Assembly: GCA_902826215.1 (NCBI GenBank) | Contig: CADEDY010000002.1 | Coordinates: 272,824-336,823, forward strand | Length of the DNA stretch: 64,000 nucleotides | Reading direction: 5' to 3' | Source of the DNA: an uncultured Bacteroidota bacterium | GTDB lineage: Bacteria; Bacteroidota; Bacteroidia; Flavobacteriales_F; PHOS-HE28 | Notes under the pieces: generated by a model | Databases searched by the model: none | What the model was told of the DNA's origin: nothing | Seen by the model: the letters and a program-made list of their open reading frames with translations, nothing else | Made by a program: the position numbers and the translations under genes | In this document: positions 27,901-35,400 of the stretch, in pieces | Layout: each line of letters starts with the position of its first letter | How positions within the stretch are numbered: the stretch's first letter is position 1

Positions 27901-28365
27901 GAGATCGTAACGCTGGGTGGCACTCCGGCCGGTCCGATCGGCTCCACGTTCACGTGGCAACCGGATACGCTGGTCAGTGATGCAGCAAGCCCCAACCCGA
28001 CCACCTCGCCAACGGTGACCACGTGGTATACGCTAACCGTGGTGGGTCCCAATGGCTGCGTTGATGTGGATAGCGCGCTCGTGACCGTGGTGCCAACGGT
28101 GGTGATCCCGACGGGCTTCACACCCAACGGAGATGGGCACAACGATACATGGGTGATCGACTTCATCGATCTCTTCCCCGATTGTGAAGTGGAGGTGTAC
28201 AACCGTTGGGGTGAGCAGCTCTTCCGAAGCGTGGGCTACAAACAACCCTGGGACGGCAAGTATCGGGATGGCTTTGTCCCTGTGGGCACCTACTACTATG
28301 TGATCGAGCTCAACGACGAGCGCTTCCCCGAACCGTACACCGGCCCGCTTACCGTGATCCGTTGA
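18994..28365 (+). CDS. Giant SprB-like gliding adhesin, 3123 residues
   Basis: A surface protein with signal peptide (MPVKRTLTLLKCFLVLLGSV, cleaved after VHAQ). Residues 28-265 are a beta-rich head starting KYWVGGSGDWSDAVHWS. From about 270 to 2850 come about 33 SprB repeats of about 79 residues: CxGxCDG, a GG-PYTYxW core, a PAPxxGQGT loop, GLCAGxY and TDxxGCDTT. Four cysteines per unit suggest two disulfides, more than in typical SprB. After one PKD-like segment near 2870-3030 comes the type B sorting domain: GFTPNGDGHNDTWVI, YNRWGEQLFRS, GTYYYVIEL. SprB adhesins move along the cell in gliding motility. It starts directly after the previous stop and is followed by its own SprF-like gene. Confidence 0.93.
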   Translation: MPVKRTLTLLKCFLVLLGSVTFAAVHAQSKYWVGGSGDWSDAVHWSSTQNGLGGAGVPRVNEDVWITSNTATSITLRNTAWCKSLSMDGSAAPIHIVGSAATDVNISGGWSMQGDVSWNATGPINLVVRREGVELDLRGRPIAADIVFSGNGSWSLISDLKTTGDLRLQQGTLIGNQARIDARALRVEGRGQKEFLAGGATVFLMDAPNTAALQGIVRPSSSTLVVQGVTRSWGVDDPAAVDVDRDINVCGTGPGQTPFTVNAQLVSNFNGFGVRCRGNCNATVTVTPTGGVGPFTFQWLNGGPPTATWTSACGGPQLVIVTDVGQGISCPAQVNVTEPAPVGVIFFGQGTAPSCAGVCDGTRTALAIGGVSPHTYSWNNGAGTNSSFNALCAGSNTLRITDFNGCIFDTTFIFNLAPIAPNLTFTDAGCFGECNGTASVAPAGGTGTLTATWGPGTIVGQGTFSVSQLCAGNYTVTLGDANGCDTTVNFTIAQPPPILVNVTTTPASCSGTCDGTAIVVPSGAVGPYTFLWSPAPGGGQNTANATDLCAGVYTVRVTDQPSGCDTLISITIDAPPALDVQGAVTDATCSNTCDGTITLTVLGGSPGYSYLWAPAPPSGQGTPTVSGLCPGPWRVTVTDIAGCDTTVIFVVNAPPPIDVALTTTDVTCAGACDGAASAVVSGGVPNFTYLWTPTPDAGQGTPNATGLCAGPHTLLVTDNNGCDTTLSFTILEPPPLAATQSHTDVTCGSLCDGTATMVVSGGTPNYTYLWTPAPPTGQGTASASGLCAGNYSVLVTDARGCTLTQQFTILAAVPITISLQLTPATCSNVCDGTAGVIVGGGVPNYTYLWAPAPGGGQGTALATGLCPQAYSLTIIDAVGCDSTISFTITAPLPIVPNETVNDAACAGDCNGSIQLAPTGGSGAYTYNWVPAPPVGQGTASANGLCAGDWTVTIASGGCDTTITLTVNEPPPIVASIGSTDASCAGVCDGTATATVSGGVPNYNFVWTPAPGSGQGTTDVTGLCAGPYTLLITDANGCDTTLNFTILEPPPLVVVASQTDLTCGGTCDGTATVQVSGGSPGYTYLWSPGAPTGQGTPTITDLCIGDYEVLITDLSGCTFTQQFTIVDGTPITLSLQLTPASCSNVCDGAAGVIAGGGLPNYTYFWDPTPGAGQGTSSASGMCPQAYSLTVTDAAGCDTTVSFTITSPSPIVPNAVQTDVSCAGDCNGTILSAATGGNGTYTYNWVPQPPFGQGTPNAGGLCAGDWSVTIASGGCDTTITITILEPSPFDITLTTTDETCANSCDGACGLSVSGGTPTYTYLWTPAPAAGQGTPNVSGLCAGNYTVTVGDAAGCDTTLTFEILAPPPILPGLVTTPETCAGPCTGTATLAPIGGTGTITANWQPAPGGGQGTLQATGLCAGINYQVTLTDGNGCDTTLAFTILPSALITPNSSSTPASCNGVCDATATVGPTGGAEPYTYLWSPPPATGQGTPAATGFCAGTVNVTITDNAGCSIVAPILITEPTPILSNATVTNPPCAGVCDGSIVLNTSGGQGPYTYSWSPAPPNGQGTNTITGLCTGTWNVTITDFNGCTASSSHNIVEPAPITLSVSSSPSQCQVCIGTATAVVGGGTGLLSIVWTNALGVQVGNTPDLTGLCAGIYTATVTDSNGCTLARTVVITDSDGEELTVMDGTTSCPNTCDGSVGVSFTCGDEPCTIAWFDAFGTDLGNSTNTVIGLCPGDYYVSVTNASGCVSIDTATVVAPVVLTTNLSSTPVSCTGLCDGTATIGIVGGTAPFTFTWTPAPPTGQGTPSVFGLCAGVYEVAITDGSGCITTVEVLITEPPPLALFNSIVIGASCNGVCDGNITLLLAGGTEPYSYVWSPAPAAGQGSSAAFGFCAGNVTVDITDDNGCSLTRSFVINEPQPLQVSATSTPSSCPVCDGTGSLTVTGGTAPYTFSWLLGGVEVSTDQSPVGLCGGVYSVTVRDDFGCFVQTVVTISDGSAEVLEMVDGMKLCSSDCNAVVSVNFTCSATPCTIQWTDVDGNVLADDVNTLTDLCEGIYTVQVTNGNGCVAIGTASVMPSLTIIPNLSSTPVSCAGACDGTATVGPFGGIGPYTFVWSPEPGGGQGSPQATGLCAGVYEVTISDATVCDTTVSVLILEPAPLVQDAVVVDASCNGSCNGSIVVSPSGGTGGYTYFWSPVPPNGQGSNGAFGLCAGDYELVVTDGNGCTMTRTWTVAEPLPLTLVSGSVPSECGECNGQSSIAVSGGTQPYTYLWTNSGGIFGTQDTLNAICAGLYSVLITDALGCTASLLVPVQDLNGEVLTSLGDTTSCPGICDGTAQVFFSCGTPNCTVAWYDIGGTDLNNTADVLTDLCAGSYLVLVTNGLGCVSIDTVVIESPDPVIPNLSTTPVSCFGVCDGTATVGPTGGVGPYTFFWDPEPALGQGTPQAEGLCAGPATVRITDDAGCVLDVAVLILGPDLLTADVATVPITCNGACDGSIVVTPQGGTGTYTFTWSPEPPNGQGNNAALQLCAGDWTVLIVDDNGCDTTITITLVDPPLLEAQLTTTDNACFGTCIGSATAAITGGVQPYMIVWADANGNTIAQDTTLIDGLCAGDYSLTVTDASGCTTSLPFSITEGTAIDAALVFLGETCNGPCDGTAGVTPTGGVGPYTIVWGPEPIVDQGNEQIAGLCAGNYTVTITDQLGCDTTSSFTLLPYTPILDDATLTDVQCNAACDGSVITNASGGIGGLVYSWSPEPPNGQGTTSATTLCPDTYLLTITDGVGCDSTFSYMVTEPMPLSLSVDLNTPASCADALDGALGTTMFGGVPAYVFSWNGPIGFTANTEDLTDLVPGVYDLLVTDSNGCTLDTVITVDALSTVVADAGADQNACIGTSATLDGSNSIGAATYSWTDDQGSEIGTTPTVTIPIGAAGVQVFTLTVTDGPCTSADQVTITTLALPIADAGPDHTIFLSEIVTLGGTPAGPIGSTFTWQPDTLVSDAASPNPTTSPTVTTWYTLTVVGPNGCVDVDSALVTVVPTVVIPTGFTPNGDGHNDTWVIDFIDLFPDCEVEVYNRWGEQLFRSVGYKQPWDGKYRDGFVPVGTYYYVIELNDERFPEPYTGPLTVIR
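20995..22884 (+). repeat. Two tandem 945-bp super-repeats (four SprB units each)
   Basis: Units 6-9 and 10-13 of the array correspond one to one. Markers such as FTILEPPPL, QQFTI, SLQLTPA(T/S)CSNVCDG, CPQAYSLT and SGGCDTTIT recur at the same offsets. The first Cys codons of units 6, 10 and 14 are at 20995, 21940 and 22885, exactly 945 bases apart, which indicates duplication of a four-unit block without later length change. Confidence 0.8.
23836..26694 (+). repeat. Three tandem super-repeats of 951-957 bp (four SprB units each)
   Basis: Each block begins with a shortened unit whose first motif is C-x2-C (CQVC, CPVC, CGEC), followed by a unit with CTIAW, CTIQW or CTVAW, then a TPVSC unit, then an (A/T)SCNG or ITCNG unit. 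First Cys codons are at 23836, 24793, 25744 and 26695. Confidence 0.78.
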
Positions 28366-28368
28366 ACC

Positions 28369-29289
28369 ATGCTCGCCATTCACCGCACCCTTCTTCTGCT
28401 GTCGATCCTCCTGGTCGCACAGGTCGATGCACAGCAGCTGCCTCAACTGACCCAGTACCAGTTCAACGACTATGTCGTGAACCCCGCCGTCGCTGGTAGT
28501 CGCCCGTTCTTCGAGATCCGAAGTGCGCATCGCTATCAATGGGTCGGGATCCAAGATGCCCCGCGCACCTTCACCTTCAGCGGATCAACTCCGGTGGGTG
28601 AGAAGATGGGTGTCGGCGGGTACATCTTCACCGATATCGTCGGACCGACACGCCGCACGGGATTCCAGTTCTCCTATGCTTACCACCTCAAGCTCACGCA
28701 GGATATCAAGCTTTCCTTGGCTGTCTCCGCAGGGATGCTGCAATTCCTCATCGACGGCTCGAAGATCCAGTTCCATGACCCCGGCGATCCCGTAATGGAT
28801 AACCAACTGCGCGGTGACCTGCTGCCCGACGCCAAGTTCGGCTTCTACCTCTATGGCCCACGTTTCTGGTTCGGAGCCACCGCACCCCAGTTGTTGCAGA
28901 ACAAGGTCTATTTCCTGGATCAGGCATCCACACTGAGCCGCATGGAGGACCACTATTACGTGATGGGTGGATATCGCTTGCCCATCGGTGAGGATTGGCG
29001 CGTGGAGCCTTCGTTCCTGCTGAAGTACACGACCCCGGTTCCGTTAAAGATCGACGTGACCGCTACGGTGCGTTACAAGGACACCTTCTGGATCGGAGCC
29101 GGCTATCGCACCAACGATGCCTATTGTGCCATGGTGGGCTATTGGTTGAAGAAGACCTTCCAATTCGGGTATTCGTACGACATCATCAGTTCGAACCTGC
29201 GCAACTACAGCACCGGCACCCACGAGGTGATGCTGGCGATCACCTTGGGGAAGACTCCGGCTCCATCGACCGTATCCGCAACGCCCTAA
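28369..29289 (+). CDS. PorP/SprF family outer-membrane protein (module 2)
   Basis: A 306-residue barrel protein with signal peptide (cleaved near VDAQQ). Family markers are LPQLTQYQFNDYVVNPAVAG, HRYQWVGIQDAPRT and the C-terminal YSYDIISSNLRNYSTGTHEV. It lies three bases behind the giant SprB-like gene and should be its dedicated SprF: in Flavobacterium johnsoniae, SprF is needed for SprB to reach the surface. A small hairpin, CCAACC-TGGAT-GGTTGG at 29297-29313, follows the stop and may end transcription, although no T-tract follows it. Confidence 0.94.
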   Translation: MLAIHRTLLLLSILLVAQVDAQQLPQLTQYQFNDYVVNPAVAGSRPFFEIRSAHRYQWVGIQDAPRTFTFSGSTPVGEKMGVGGYIFTDIVGPTRRTGFQFSYAYHLKLTQDIKLSLAVSAGMLQFLIDGSKIQFHDPGDPVMDNQLRGDLLPDAKFGFYLYGPRFWFGATAPQLLQNKVYFLDQASTLSRMEDHYYVMGGYRLPIGEDWRVEPSFLLKYTTPVPLKIDVTATVRYKDTFWIGAGYRTNDAYCAMVGYWLKKTFQFGYSYDIISSNLRNYSTGTHEVMLAITLGKTPAPSTVSATP

Positions 29290-29471
29290 GCAGCGTCCAA
29301 CCTGGATGGTTGGTCTTGGAGTGTGACCTACTATTCAACCATCGTCAAATTGGTCGACGGATCAGGTAGGACCGTCGATCATTCAAGCTCAACATGTTGA
29401 TTTCAGTGGCATTCGGTGCGCGATCAACCGTAAATTGCGCGTCCATCTTACCAGGGTGCTGTTGAACGAGC
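29290..29471. other. Gap between adhesin modules 2 and 3
   Basis: This 182-base gap contains the hairpin at 29297-29313 and AT-richer sequence near 29380-29440, where TAAATTGC at about 29431 weakly resembles a -7 element. I see no gene. It is the only long break in the adhesin locus, so module 3 probably has its own promoter here. Confidence 0.4.
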
Positions 29472-32400
29472 GTGGTGTTACACCTATTCCCCACTTCCTT
29501 GAATACTCACTATCGCCAAGTATTGATCCTTTGCTGCGCTCTGTTCGCTCTTGCTGCGTTCGGTGCGACGGAGGTCCGGCCCTCAGCGGATCGTGTACCA
29601 GGCAGCGAGTGGATGGAAGTGGCCGCTGCTGATGCGGGCACCAACGGAACTGCGGTTTTCTGCTCCAACGGGGCAAGCGAACAGTTGATCGATTTCTTGG
29701 GAGGTTCGCCTGATCCGGGCGGAACTTGGGTAGGACCCAACGGCGCTCACTCAGGTGTGTTCGTACCGGGAAGCGATCCTGCCGGTGTTTATACGTACAC
29801 GGTTGTTGAACTTCCCGATCCACCGGTATCGGCAACGGTTACTGTAACCGTTCACGCGCCGCCGAGCGCAGGGGGGAATGGAACGCACACGGTCTGTGTG
29901 AATGGAGCACCTTTCCAGTTGGTCGATCACCTTGTCGGGGCCGTGACACCGGGTGGTTCATGGACCGGCCCGAGCGCAACACCTGTCTCCGACACTTTCA
30001 CCCCCGGAACTTCAGCTCCCGGAGTCTATACGTACACTGTTGCAGGCACTCCACCTTGTGCATCCGCTTCCGCAACGGTAACGGTTACTGTGAATAGCCT
30101 TCCGAACGCGGGCTCCAACGGTACGCACACGGTATGTAGCAACGGCGCACTGTTCGACCTGTTCGATCACCTGACGGGCTCGCCGCAGAACACAGGCGCT
30201 TGGACCGGACCCGCTTCGACACCGGTGGTCAGTACCTATACCCCTGGTACTTCGACCCCAGGAGTATACACGTACACGGTTCCGGGAAGCGCCCCTTGCG
30301 CATCTGCCTCTGCCACCGTCACAGTGACCCAAGTAACTGCCCCTAATGCTGGAGTAAGCCGCAGCATTTCAGTGTGCAGCGATGAAGCATCTTTCGACAT
30401 GCGCTCGCGATTGAACGGGACGCCGGATGCGGGAGGTACTTGGACCGGCCCCGGAGGAGCGCACGGACCCATGTTCAACCCCGCGGTGGATGTCGGAGGT
30501 CCCTATGTGTACACGGTTCCAGGAACTTCCCCGTGTGCAAATGCAACCGCGACCTTGACGATAACCGTGCGGCAGGCGCCGCGTGCAGGTACTAGTGCTT
30601 CAGTCACCTTGTGCAGCACGGATGGAGTATTCACCCTGTTCAACGCGCTTACAGGTAGCCCTGATTTAGGCGGTACGTGGACCGACCCTGGTGGACAAGC
30701 GCACTCGGGTAGTTTCGCACCGGGCTCGAGTACCGTTGGTATATACACCTACACGGTAACTGGCCAAGCCCCCTGCACTTCTTCGACGGCGACCGTTACC
30801 GTCGCTGTGAATCAAGCCCCGAATGCCGGTGTCGGCGCTACGGTGACGCGGTGTTCGAATGCAGCTGCGTTCAGCTTGTTCGCGCAATTGACAGGCTCGC
30901 CTGCTGCTGGGGGGGCTTGGACCGGTCCGAGCGGGTCACACGGTGTGACCTTCACTCCAGGAACGGATGAGCCCGGTGCATATACCTATACCGTAACAGG
31001 CTTATCACCCTGCGCCAACGCCACTGCTGTTGTGAACGTTGCGATCATTCGAGCACCTGTTGCTGGAACCAATGCGACCACTACCGTCTGCGGTAACGAT
31101 CCTGCATTCAACCTCTTCGCGCTTTTGGGGGGTACGCCCGATGCGACCGGGTCTTGGACCGCTCCCGGTGGAGGGGCTGCCACGGCGACCTTCACCCCAG
31201 GCACAAGTCCTGCAGGTGTATACACGTATGTTGTACCTGGAACAGCGCCCTGCGCCAGCGCACAGGCCACGGTAACGGTGAATGTGATCGCACCTCCGAA
31301 CCCCGGAACGAATGGCTCGGTGACGATTTGTAGCAGTGATGGGTCAGTGAATTTGTTCAGTCATCTGGGTGGCACGCCTGCTTCCGGTGGAACGTGGACC
31401 AGACCGGATGGTACTGCGCATAGTGGCACCTACTTACCGGGCTCCCAGCCGGGAGGGAACTACACCTATACTGTTCAAGGAACGGCCCCCTGCGCCAACA
31501 GATCGGCCGTGGTCCAAGTGGTGCGCGTCATCGCCCCGAATGCAGGGACGAATGGTACCATCACCGTGTGCAGCACCAATGGCCCTTTCCCTTTGATCTC
31601 CGTATTGGGAGGATCACCGAACGGAACAGGAACATGGTTGGGGCCGACCAACACACCCGTCATTGGCACGTTCGATCCGTCGACAAGTGCTCAAGGTCAA
31701 TACAAGTACGTGGTACCGGGAACCGCGCCTTGTGTGAACGATACCGGCTTCGTGACCGTCACTGTGCGCCAAGCGCCGAATGCAGGAACGAACGGAACCG
31801 CTTTGGTCTGCAGCAGTGCTGCCCAATTCAACTTGATCGGTTCGTTAGGTGGAACCCCGAATGCTGGGGGTACGTGGGTGGGACCTGACGGTCCGAACAA
31901 CGGTACGTTCGTTCCAGGCACATCCACACCGGGCGGCTATACGTATACGGTTCCGGGTCAAACCCCTTGTATTGCCACTAGTGCTGTTGTTGTTGTGAAC
32001 GTGAACCGACAGCCGGTTGCTGGTACGAGCGCGACCGTTACGCGCTGCTCCACTGATGGCCCTGTGGATCTGTTCACCCAACTCGGTGGCACACCGGATG
32101 CAGGCGGTTCGTGGAACGGACCAGCCGGTGTAAGTTCTGGGATCTTCATTCCAGGAACCAGCCAAGCTGGGGCGTATGTGTACACGGTGAGCGGTACGGC
32201 GCCATGCACCAACGCAACGGCAACCATCACCATGGTGGTGAATCAAGCACCCGATGCCGGGGTGGGTGGGACGCTTACGGTGTGCCAAGGAACAGCCTCC
32301 GTTGATCTCTTCGCGGGCCTTACCGGTACGCCGGATCAGACCGGAACATGGACCGAATTGACCTCTACCGGTAGTTTGAGCGGCAACTTCTTCAATTCAG

Positions 32401-35400
32401 GTGCACTTCCGCCGGGTAACTATGATTTCCTGTACACGGTAGCCGGTATCGGCCAGTGCGGGAACGCAACAGCCATGGTACGAGTAACGATCGTGCCTAT
32501 CCTCGAAGCAGGTAGCAATGGCACCTTGGCCGCTTGTCGCACCAACACGCAGGTCGATCTCTTCACCGGACTGGGCGGCGGACCGCAACCCGGGGGACAG
32601 TGGATCGATCTCAGTGGAGTTGGCCTGGCGTTGAATGGACAGTACCTGAACGCCTCAATGGTCACTGCGGGCACGTATCAGTTCCGCTATCGGCTTTCCG
32701 GTATTGCTGGTTGCGATTCGGATTCTTCGATGGTGACCTTGACCGTGGTCGCTGCGCCGAATGCGGGTACCAACGGAAGCACGATCGCATGTAGCAATGG
32801 AGGGACCTTCGGGCTGTTCCAATTCCTCGGTAATAACCCCGCCTCTGGCGGAACTTGGCATGTTGGAACGGTGAACGGACCTCCTTTCTCGGGAACCTAC
32901 AATCCTCCGGCGAACAACCCGAATACCTATTTCTACGTTGTGAATGGCCTTCCCCCGTGCGCTGCCACGAGTGCATCCGTTGTGGTCCAGGAAGTGCCCG
33001 AAGCCAATGCCGGGCAAGATGCCCCTCGGGTCGTGTGTTCGAACAGTGCACCTTTCAACATGACACAGGCCTTGGGCGGAACACCGGACCCGAACGGTAC
33101 TTGGTTCTTCAATGACCAGAACCACGGTGTGCTTTTCGTACCAGGTCTGGACGTGCAGGGGGTCTATGAATACCGCGTTCCAGGCTCCTTCCCGTGTACG
33201 CAGAAGATCGCCTTCCTCAATGTTTCCGTGATCTCGGAAGCATTCGCTGGCCTCAACAGCTCAACTACCGTTTGCTCCGAGGATGGCCCGTTCATCTTGT
33301 TCGATGCCCTAGGTGGTTCCCCGAACAATGGCGGATCATGGTTGAACGGAAACCTGAATTCGACGTCCGGGACCTTTACTCCTGGTACCACTGCCCCCGG
33401 TAATTTCTACTATGTCATCAACGGAACAGCGCCGTGCATCAACGACACCGCGCTTGTTTCTGTCTTCGTCGACCCCTCGCCCAATGCTGGTACACCGGGT
33501 GCGGCATCCTTGTGTGCAAATGGTCCGATCGTGGATCTGTTCTCCTACCTAGGCGGAAGCCCGGATCCTTTCGGTACATGGACCGGTCCTGCCCCTGGCG
33601 ATCCACCGTTCTCCGGTCAGTTCAACCCTGCCTCTTCAGCACCGGGCCTGTACACCTATACGGTCTCGAATTCCTGTGGCTCCGATGTTTCCACGGTCAG
33701 CGTGCAGGTGAGCCAACCGGCCAACGCAGGCTGTCCCGCTTCTATTACGGTATGTAGCTCAGACCAAGCTTTCGCTATGATCGAGCGGTTGGGGTGCTCC
33801 CCCTCAGCCCTGGGTTCTTGGGTAGGCCCATTGCCCAGCACGGCTGCGGTGAACGGGGTGTTCACGCCAGGAGGATCGAGTCCTTCCGCGCCGGGTACCT
33901 ATCGGTATACGGTTCCTGGAACCGGTGCTTGTCCTAGTGCATCCGCGACCCTCACCATTGTGTTGAATCCATTGCGCAATGCCGGTAACGATGCCTCTGT
34001 TTCATTGTGCCGGTCCGATGGTGTTTTCCAACTATTCCCACTTCTTGGACCTGCTGCTCAAACGGGTGGCTCTTGGTTCTACGACCTGTTGCCGCATACA
34101 CCGACCATTCAACCATCTGTTGATGTCACGGGGACATATACCTATGTGGTGTACGGCTTGGCGCCTTGCCAGAACGATACGGCGAGGGTGTTCGTGCAGA
34201 TCTCCCAGCCATCGAATGCCGGCACCGATGGACTGGTCCAGGTCTGCAGCAACGCACCTCCTTTCCAATTGATCAACCACTTGACCGGCGGTCCTGCCTT
34301 GAACGGCAATTGGTTCGGTCCTTCGGGCGCAGCATCCACAGGGATCTTCACGCCAGGCGCGGATCAAGGTGGCGTGTACAAGTACCGCGTTCCGGGCAAT
34401 GGCGGCTGCCCAGCGGATTCATCCTTCGTGACCGTGATCCAAAGCGATGCGGTGGATGCTGGTGACCCGGGTGGTCAGGTAGTGGTGTGCAGCAATGCGC
34501 CTGAATTCGACCTGTTCGAACATTTGAACGGTACGCCACAACCGGGTGGAGATTGGTACGACCCGAATGGTGTGGCCTTCACGGGGACGTATTTCCCAGG
34601 CCTCTCCGTGCCCGGTGTCTACAAGTACAAGCGGGTCGGAACGGCACCCTGCGCAAGCGATTCGGCCACGGTGACCGTATTCCAAAGCACCGCCTCCAAT
34701 GCGGGCATCAACACCTTGGCCGAGATCTGTTCATCGCAAAGCCCAGTGCCGCTGATCGGTCTGCTTGGTGGCTCTCCCGACAACAATGGAACGTGGACCT
34801 TCGACGGGGACGAGCATGGCCCGTTCTTCGACCCTGTTACGGATCCAGCAGGAGCGTATGTCTACACGGTATTGGGTCAAACTCCTTGTCCAACAGCTGT
34901 AGCGCAGGTGAACATCACCGTTGTGCAAGCGCCGCGTTCCGGGACCAATGGCTCCATTCCTGTGTGCGCAGGCTCAACTGCGGTGGATCTGTTCCCAGCA
35001 TTGAACGGAAACCCGACGACCGGTGGAACTTGGAGTACGTCCTGCAGCCAAGGGACCTTGACCAACGGTGTCTTCAATGCTGCGGGCATGTTGGCCGGGG
35101 CGAGTTGTACGTTCACCTATACACATGCAGCGACGGGTGCTTGTCCATCAGTTTCGGCACAGGTCACAGTTACGATCGTGGATGCGTTGGACGCTGGGGA
35201 GGATACAACCCTGCAGGCGTGTTCCGGTCAGTTGGTCGACCTCTTTGCAGAACTCGGTGGTACTCCGCAGACGGGCGGCAGCTGGATCAACGTTGATGGC
35301 GCTCCTGGTCTGATCGGTGGGGTGTTCAATACAGGCACCGTGACATCCGGTACCACGTGGCGTTTCGATTACACCCTTGTCGGTTCTGGTGAATGTGAAC

